The notes under the pieces were generated by a model. It worked only from the letters and a program-made list of their open reading frames with translations. It made no database searches and was not told the origin of the DNA. Positions 60,478-64,000 of a stretch of 64,000 nt of DNA are shown here, piece by piece. Numbering within the stretch: the first letter of the stretch is position 1; every line of letters starts with the position of its first letter. The DNA is from Lewinellaceae bacterium (GTDB lineage: Bacteria > Bacteroidota > Bacteroidia > Chitinophagales > Saprospiraceae): assembly GCA_016716135.1 (NCBI GenBank), contig JADJWX010000014.1, positions 91,750-155,749 on the forward strand, in the 5' to 3' direction. Made by a program: the position numbers and the translations under genes.

Positions 60478-61917
60478 TCAATATTTCCAACAGCGTCCAA
60501 CTTGATAACCCAACAGTCCGGAATTCCCGTAATGAATTTCCGTCTTGTCGCCACTAATGCCTGAGGTGGATCCTCCGCCCAGAATATATCCGCCATCCAA
60601 CGTTTGATAAATAGCAGACGGTTCATCAGCGCCACTCCCGCCAATTGTTTTGTCCCACTCGATATTCCCCGCCGTATTCAACTTGACCACCCAATAATCA
60701 CCGGCACCTTTATTATTTTCCGTCTTTTCGCCACTGATATTCGAAGAAGAATAACCGACAAGGATATAATCTCCGTCTGAGGTTTGTTGCATATACCTGA
60801 ACGCATCAGTAATTGTGCCTCCAATTGTCCGCTGCCACTCAATGCAAGGCGGAATGGTGTCCATAGGATTTCCGCTACCACCCGCAACCACCACAGCCGC
60901 CACCCCAGTACATCCCACCCCATCCACCACAGTCACCTGATACACCCCCGCCTCCGGCGCCAAAAAACTAACCGTCTCCCCATGCCCAAACGGCGCCGTA
61001 CTCAACACGGCATTCGCCCCACCCATACTCATCGTTACCGAGCTATAATTCGACCCATTCACCTGCGGCAACCCGCCACTAACCGTAAACGACCCGCTCA
61101 AACTATCCACCATAACATTCGTTACCGTAATCTCCGGCGCCACCGCCACCACCACACTACTACTGGCCGTACACCCGTTATCATCCGTCAACGTAACCGT
61201 ATACGTCGCAGGCGCCGACAGCGCCGGGGTACTGATCGGATTTGCCGTTTCCCCGGTAGACCACAGGTATGAATATCCAGGCGTACCCCCCGAACCCTGC
61301 GCCGTCAGGGTAGCCGAACCGCCCTGGCACACCGTCGCCGGACCGGCAATGCTCACACTTGGCGGATTGGCCACACATGGGTCGGGGCAAACGCCGGACG
61401 TCCAATCCGTGACGCCGTACTTGTAAAAGGCCGTGCAAATATTATCGTAGGTAACACCGTCGCAGTCGCAAACAGGACTGTATCCGGGACAGGCTTTGCC
61501 GGGATTGATCACCCCGGGTTCTTTGCAATTTTGGGTTTTCCAGACCGGGAAAGACCCGTAATAGGTATTTTCTCCCTGGACGGTAAAGCTATAATTCCCC
61601 GGCGGCAGATTACCCAGATTTATATACTCCGTAAAATAAATAACATTTTGAGGACAAACTCCCGGGAAAGGATCATTATAGACGGAAGTAAACGTGATCG
61701 TAATATTATAACCCGACACATTCGTGCTGATATTGGTAATTTCATAACAGGGGTTGGGCAAATAGGCCAGAATTTCTATAACAGCATCCTGCGTACAATA
61801 AACACCAAAGCTCTGTTCAAAGGCTTCTTCAATATACTGACTTTTCAATGCCCCGTGAAATTGGATTATCATCACAGGGATAAGCAAAATACGGGACAGT
61901 TTTCCGAACTGGTTCAT
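60478..61917 (-). CDS. Giant T9SS protein, N-terminal segment with Kazal-like module
   Basis: 479 codons from ATG 61917. Signal peptide about 1-26. A beta-rich domain is followed by a Kazal-type module (about 131-177: CPGYSPVCDCDGVTYDNICT, then GVTDWTSGVC), a fold that in animals and some bacteria inhibits serine proteases. A PKD/Ig-like repeat (SYLWSTGETANPI) and then the first SBBP-type units follow (DYWVVKLNTAGNIEWDKTIGG). The last 12 residues (GLLGYQVGRCWKY) are the result of the frame break near 60520. Confidence 0.82.
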   Translation of the reverse strand: MNQFGKLSRILLIPVMIIQFHGALKSQYIEEAFEQSFGVYCTQDAVIEILAYLPNPCYEITNISTNVSGYNITITFTSVYNDPFPGVCPQNVIYFTEYINLGNLPPGNYSFTVQGENTYYGSFPVWKTQNCKEPGVINPGKACPGYSPVCDCDGVTYDNICTAFYKYGVTDWTSGVCPDPCVANPPSVSIAGPATVCQGGSATLTAQGSGGTPGYSYLWSTGETANPISTPALSAPATYTVTLTDDNGCTASSSVVVAVAPEITVTNVMVDSLSGSFTVSGGLPQVNGSNYSSVTMSMGGANAVLSTAPFGHGETVSFLAPEAGVYQVTVVDGVGCTGVAAVVVAGGSGNPMDTIPPCIEWQRTIGGTITDAFRYMQQTSDGDYILVGYSSSNISGEKTENNKGAGDYWVVKLNTAGNIEWDKTIGGSGADEPSAIYQTLDGGYILGGGSTSGISGDKTEIHYGNSGLLGYQVGRCWKY

Positions 61918-62380
61918 TTGTTGCTCTATTGTTTTGTATTGCGCGTTCTATAAATATTTTATGACACTTTTCCTGTGCTGCTAGCGAGGGGGTGACTGCC
62001 AGTCACCCCCTCGCTTCCCCCCATTATCTATTCTTCAAACTATTCGAGGGCTAACCACTTTTCAAATTAAACTTTTCAAATTAGACTTTTGACTTTAAAA
62101 AAAAATCCCCTTCGCGACGCAGAAACTTTTTAAGTCAAAAGTTCAATTTGAAAGGGTACAGCGAGGGGTGGCCAATCACCCCTCCCCCATTATCTATTCT
62201 TCAAACTATTCGAGGGCTAACCATTTTTCAAATTAAACTTTTCAAATTAGCCTTTTGACTTTAAAAAAAATCCCCTTCGCGACGCAGAAACTTTTTAAGT
62301 CAAAAGTTCAATTTGAAAAGCGGGCTGCTAGCGAGGGGGTGACTGCCAGTCACCCCCTCGCTTCCCCAAGCACCCCTCAC
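61918..62380. other. Repeat-filled upstream region of giant T9SS gene
   Basis: 463 bp without a gene, nearly all occupied by the composite repeat at 61977-62367. Positions 61918-61976 are AT-rich and could hold the promoter of the giant gene. Confidence 0.6.
61977..62367. repeat. Composite repeat: identical 44-bp palindromic ends around a tandem 166-bp unit
   Basis: 61977-62020 and 62324-62367 are identical 44-mers (GCTGCTAGCGAGGGGGTGAC...), each with a 14-bp-arm hairpin GCGAGGGGGTGACT-GCC-AGTCACCCCCTCGC given in parts. Between them two copies of a 166-bp unit (start 62021 and 62187) share TATCTATTCTTCAAACTATT and TTTTCAAATTAAACTTTTCA blocks with each other and with elements 2427-2614 and 5521-5703. 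Confidence 0.88.
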
Positions 62381-63133
62381 TCACATCCCCCGCACCTTCC
62401 CAAAATACCCATGCCCCGAATCCCCCAAAATCCGCTCCTTCAAGGCCGCCGCCTCCGCATCATGCGCCCCCGAAGCCATATACGTCAGCAGCAACAGGTA
62501 CTCCGCCTCCTCCCGCTCCGCCGGCTCGCCGCTGCGAATAGCCGCCTGAAACTGCCGGATCGCGCCGTCAAAATCCTTCAACCGGAAATAACACTCCCCC
62601 TGGAGCAGCTGCACCTTCCCGGCCCATGCCGAATCCGGCACCGCTTGCAGCGCCGCCAGGGCGCCGCGGTAGTCCCCGGCGTCCATGCTCGCAAGCGCGG
62701 GCTGCAGGGCAGGCGGGATGTCGGCCCGGCCGCGCACCCGCACGGAGGTGGCGCTTTCGTCGAAGTACCGGCCGGCAAGTTCCTGCTGGTCGGGACCGGT
62801 AAAAAGCCGCTGCGCAAAAAAGCCGATCAGCAGCAGCACGCTGGCCGCCGCCGCAATGCGGAAGATCAGGCGGCGAGTATGCCCGATGGACACCACCTTG
62901 GCGCCGCCGGCTTCTTCCGCCGCGTTTTTTTCCGCCTTCCAGGCGCTGAAGTTGGCGCGCAGCTCGGCCTCGGCCAGCAGTTCCATGGCGCGCAGTTCGA
63001 GGCGTTGTTTATCCACTTCCGTAGCCAGGGCGGGATTTTGAGCCATTTCCTGTTCGAAAGCGGCAGCCTCCGCAGGGGCCAGATGGCCGAGCAGGTAGGC
63101 TTCGATGCGGTCGGTGTTTATATTATCGTTCAT
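62381..63133 (-). CDS. Membrane anti-sigma-like protein with TPR-like tail
   Basis: 250 residues. N-terminus IEAYLLGHLAPAEAAAFEQE (about 9-28) is the zinc-free anti-sigma domain also seen in the protein at 9306 (FLKGRLSEAAADAFR). A TM helix spans about 89-107 (IFRIAAAASVLLLIGFF). The C-terminal part (about 140-240) has TPR-like helical pairs: ALASMDAGDYRGALAALQAV, QGECYFRLKDFDGAIRQFQA, EEAEYLLLLTYMASG. The gene starts 8 bp after the stop of the sigma gene, so the pair is co-transcribed. The periplasmic TPRs would be the sensor, in place of the propeller of the first pair. Confidence 0.8.
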   Translation of the reverse strand: MNDNINTDRIEAYLLGHLAPAEAAAFEQEMAQNPALATEVDKQRLELRAMELLAEAELRANFSAWKAEKNAAEEAGGAKVVSIGHTRRLIFRIAAAASVLLLIGFFAQRLFTGPDQQELAGRYFDESATSVRVRGRADIPPALQPALASMDAGDYRGALAALQAVPDSAWAGKVQLLQGECYFRLKDFDGAIRQFQAAIRSGEPAEREEAEYLLLLTYMASGAHDAEAAALKERILGDSGHGYFGKVRGM

Positions 63134-63141
63134 GGTGCGGG

Positions 63142-63759
63142 TCAGTTGATGAGATGATGCAATGCCGGGTCGCCCTCGATGCGCTGGCGCAATTGCTCCC
63201 GGCAGCGGTGTACGGCTTTTTTGGCTTGTTTTTCATTGGCCAGGTCGCGGGCTTCGGCGATTTCCGCCATCGACCGGCGTTCGTAGTAGTACAGGCGCAG
63301 GGCGTCGCGGCACTTCTCCGTGAGTTGCGCCAGGGCATTGCCCAGGGACGCATCGCGGCGGGAATCGGCCTCGGTCAGCTCCTGCAACTCCAGGTGGTCG
63401 GCCAGGCCATCCGCCGAGTCCGGAAGCGTTTCGGGCAGTGTTTCTTTTAACACCACGCGCTGCACTTTTTTGGCATTGTCGCGCATCAGGTTGCGGCAGA
63501 TGCCCAGGAGGAATGTTTCCACTTTGCTTTCGGCCCGGAAACCGCCCTGGCAAACCAGTTTGTCGAGCAGGATCAGCGCCTCCTGCAGCACGTCGTCGGG
63601 GTCCTGGTTGCGCAGGTTGTACGTGTTGGCCCACTCGCGCAGTTTGCCGTGCACCGCCGGACTCCGATACAGTTCTTTAAACGCCTGGTTGCGCCGCACA
63701 GGGTCTCCGCTGCGGATTGCCTGCGCGAGGTCATGCGCATCGATGCTGACTAGTTTCAT
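63142..63759 (-). CDS. Sigma-70 family RNA polymerase sigma factor (ECF-like)
   Basis: 205 residues from ATG 63759. Region 2: NLRNQDPDDVLQEALILLDK and FLLGICRNLMRDNAKKVQR (about 48-110); region 4: LTEKCRDALRLYYYERRSMA and EIAEARDLANEKQAKKAVHRC (about 145-190), with the HTH formed by MAEIAEARDLANEKQAKKAV. No extended region 3. It heads a unit with the anti-sigma-like gene, followed by the giant T9SS gene. A segment AATGGGTACCGCTTCGGT just upstream (63777-63794, minus strand) resembles a sequence before the other sigma gene. Confidence 0.9.
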   Translation of the reverse strand: MKLVSIDAHDLAQAIRSGDPVRRNQAFKELYRSPAVHGKLREWANTYNLRNQDPDDVLQEALILLDKLVCQGGFRAESKVETFLLGICRNLMRDNAKKVQRVVLKETLPETLPDSADGLADHLELQELTEADSRRDASLGNALAQLTEKCRDALRLYYYERRSMAEIAEARDLANEKQAKKAVHRCREQLRQRIEGDPALHHLIN

Positions 63760-63884
63760 ATATTGGTGGAGATTTTACCGAAGCGGTACCCATTCGGAAG
63801 GATGATTAGTTGGTTTATTTTGTTTTGTAAAAGTAGAAATTTGAGGTGATTTAAACTTAAATCGCATTAATTGCCCTATGTGAA

Positions 63885-63941
63885 ATCAAATCCGCGAAAA
63901 TCCGCGTTTTGCCGAAGGCAAATCCGCCTCATCCGCGTTCT
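63885..63941. repeat. Dispersed repeat, second copy of 41559-41605
   Basis: Starts ATCAAATCCGCG and contains AATCCGCCTCATCCGCGTTC. The extreme end of the window (TGGAACGCGG) is the inverse of its right end, so this may be the left half of a palindromic element that continues outside. Confidence 0.55.
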
Positions 63942-64000
63942 ATTCCTGTTTGCCAGAAAACCCGATTGCGAGTTCTCAACGGAGCGAAATTGGAACGCGG

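Larger units (their letters stand above)
55023..61917 (-). pseudogene. Giant T9SS type B (gliding-motility C-terminal domain) protein, broken by several indels
   Basis: One gene of about 6.9 kb (about 2290 residues if repaired) is split into five consecutive frames: 61917-60478, 60490-60248, 60315-57889, 57913-57593 and 57701-55023. At each border the repeat pattern continues in the next frame: near 60520 (extra C in AATTCCGGAC), 60480 (missing A before CCACG), 60250-60290 (one or more bases lost), 57900 (missing base in AACAACCAACC) and 57650 (missing T in GGCCGTACACC). Domain order: signal peptide, Kazal-like module, PKD/Ig-like, SBBP-type repeats, two Fn3-like repeats, cohesin-like, gly/thr-rich Ig-like repeats, CHU_C sorting domain. 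Either decay or sequencing error. Confidence 0.8.

Noticed and set aside
62255..63157. Plus-strand open frame across the repeat and the anti-sigma gene
   Set aside because: It runs through the non-coding repeat and antisense to the anti-sigma gene, and its translation is Arg/Pro/His-rich.

Overview
The window is a chromosomal segment of a Bacteroidota bacterium, most likely from the Saprospiria (Lewinella/Haliscomenobacter-like). The clues are several secreted proteins with type IX secretion (T9SS) sorting domains (type A and gliding-motility type B), an OMP beta-barrel receptor, the rpsF-rpsR-rplI order, matches to the Bacteroidota TAnnTTTG -7 box, HYR and FAS1 surface proteins, and many long palindromic intergenic repeats. 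I see no tRNA, rRNA, CRISPR array, transposase or phage gene.

Layout. 1-8.6 kb: eroded LRR gene, FadL-type porin, large OMP beta-barrel receptor bracketed by palindromic repeats, di-haem cytochrome c peroxidase lipoprotein, a hypothetical gene and a small T9SS protein. 8.7-16.5 kb: a sigma-70-type factor, an overlapping one-TM anti-sigma-like protein with a predicted seven-bladed periplasmic propeller, and a 1636-residue T9SS protein with 11 HYR-like repeats. 16.5-22.2 kb: housekeeping and small genes, including a class V aminotransferase, a PrsW-type protease, the L9/S18/S6 operon and a stand-alone SET protein.

22.3-41.3 kb: the outstanding feature, five consecutive same-strand genes for exported WD40-caspase proteins (1144-1365 aa). 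Three clearly carry 14 WD40 repeats (two seven-bladed propellers). All five have a conserved hinge, an intact His/Cys caspase domain and a C-terminal module of two alternating types. They fill about 19 kb.

42-53.4 kb: a FAS1 lipoprotein, then a coherent sulfur-oxidation locus: two YeeE/YedE-type sulfur transporters, a CstB-like persulfide dioxygenase-sulfurtransferase, a Crp-type regulator, a SulP anion transporter, and a SoeABC-like molybdoenzyme (catalytic subunit without Tat signal plus a 4Fe-4S/NrfD fusion). Two GTGA-N6-TCAC sites lie at exactly the same distance (74.5 bp) from the start codons of the two transcription units, each 22-23 bp ahead of a -7-like box. The SulP and FeS-NrfD genes are each broken at a 7-T homopolymer.

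53.5-64 kb: two small paralogous secreted proteins, a roughly 6.9-kb T9SS type B gene broken by several indels, and a second sigma/anti-sigma pair (anti-sigma with TPR-like tail). The order sigma, anti-sigma, giant T9SS protein therefore occurs at both ends of the window. Intergenic regions are dense with palindromic repeats of at least five families.
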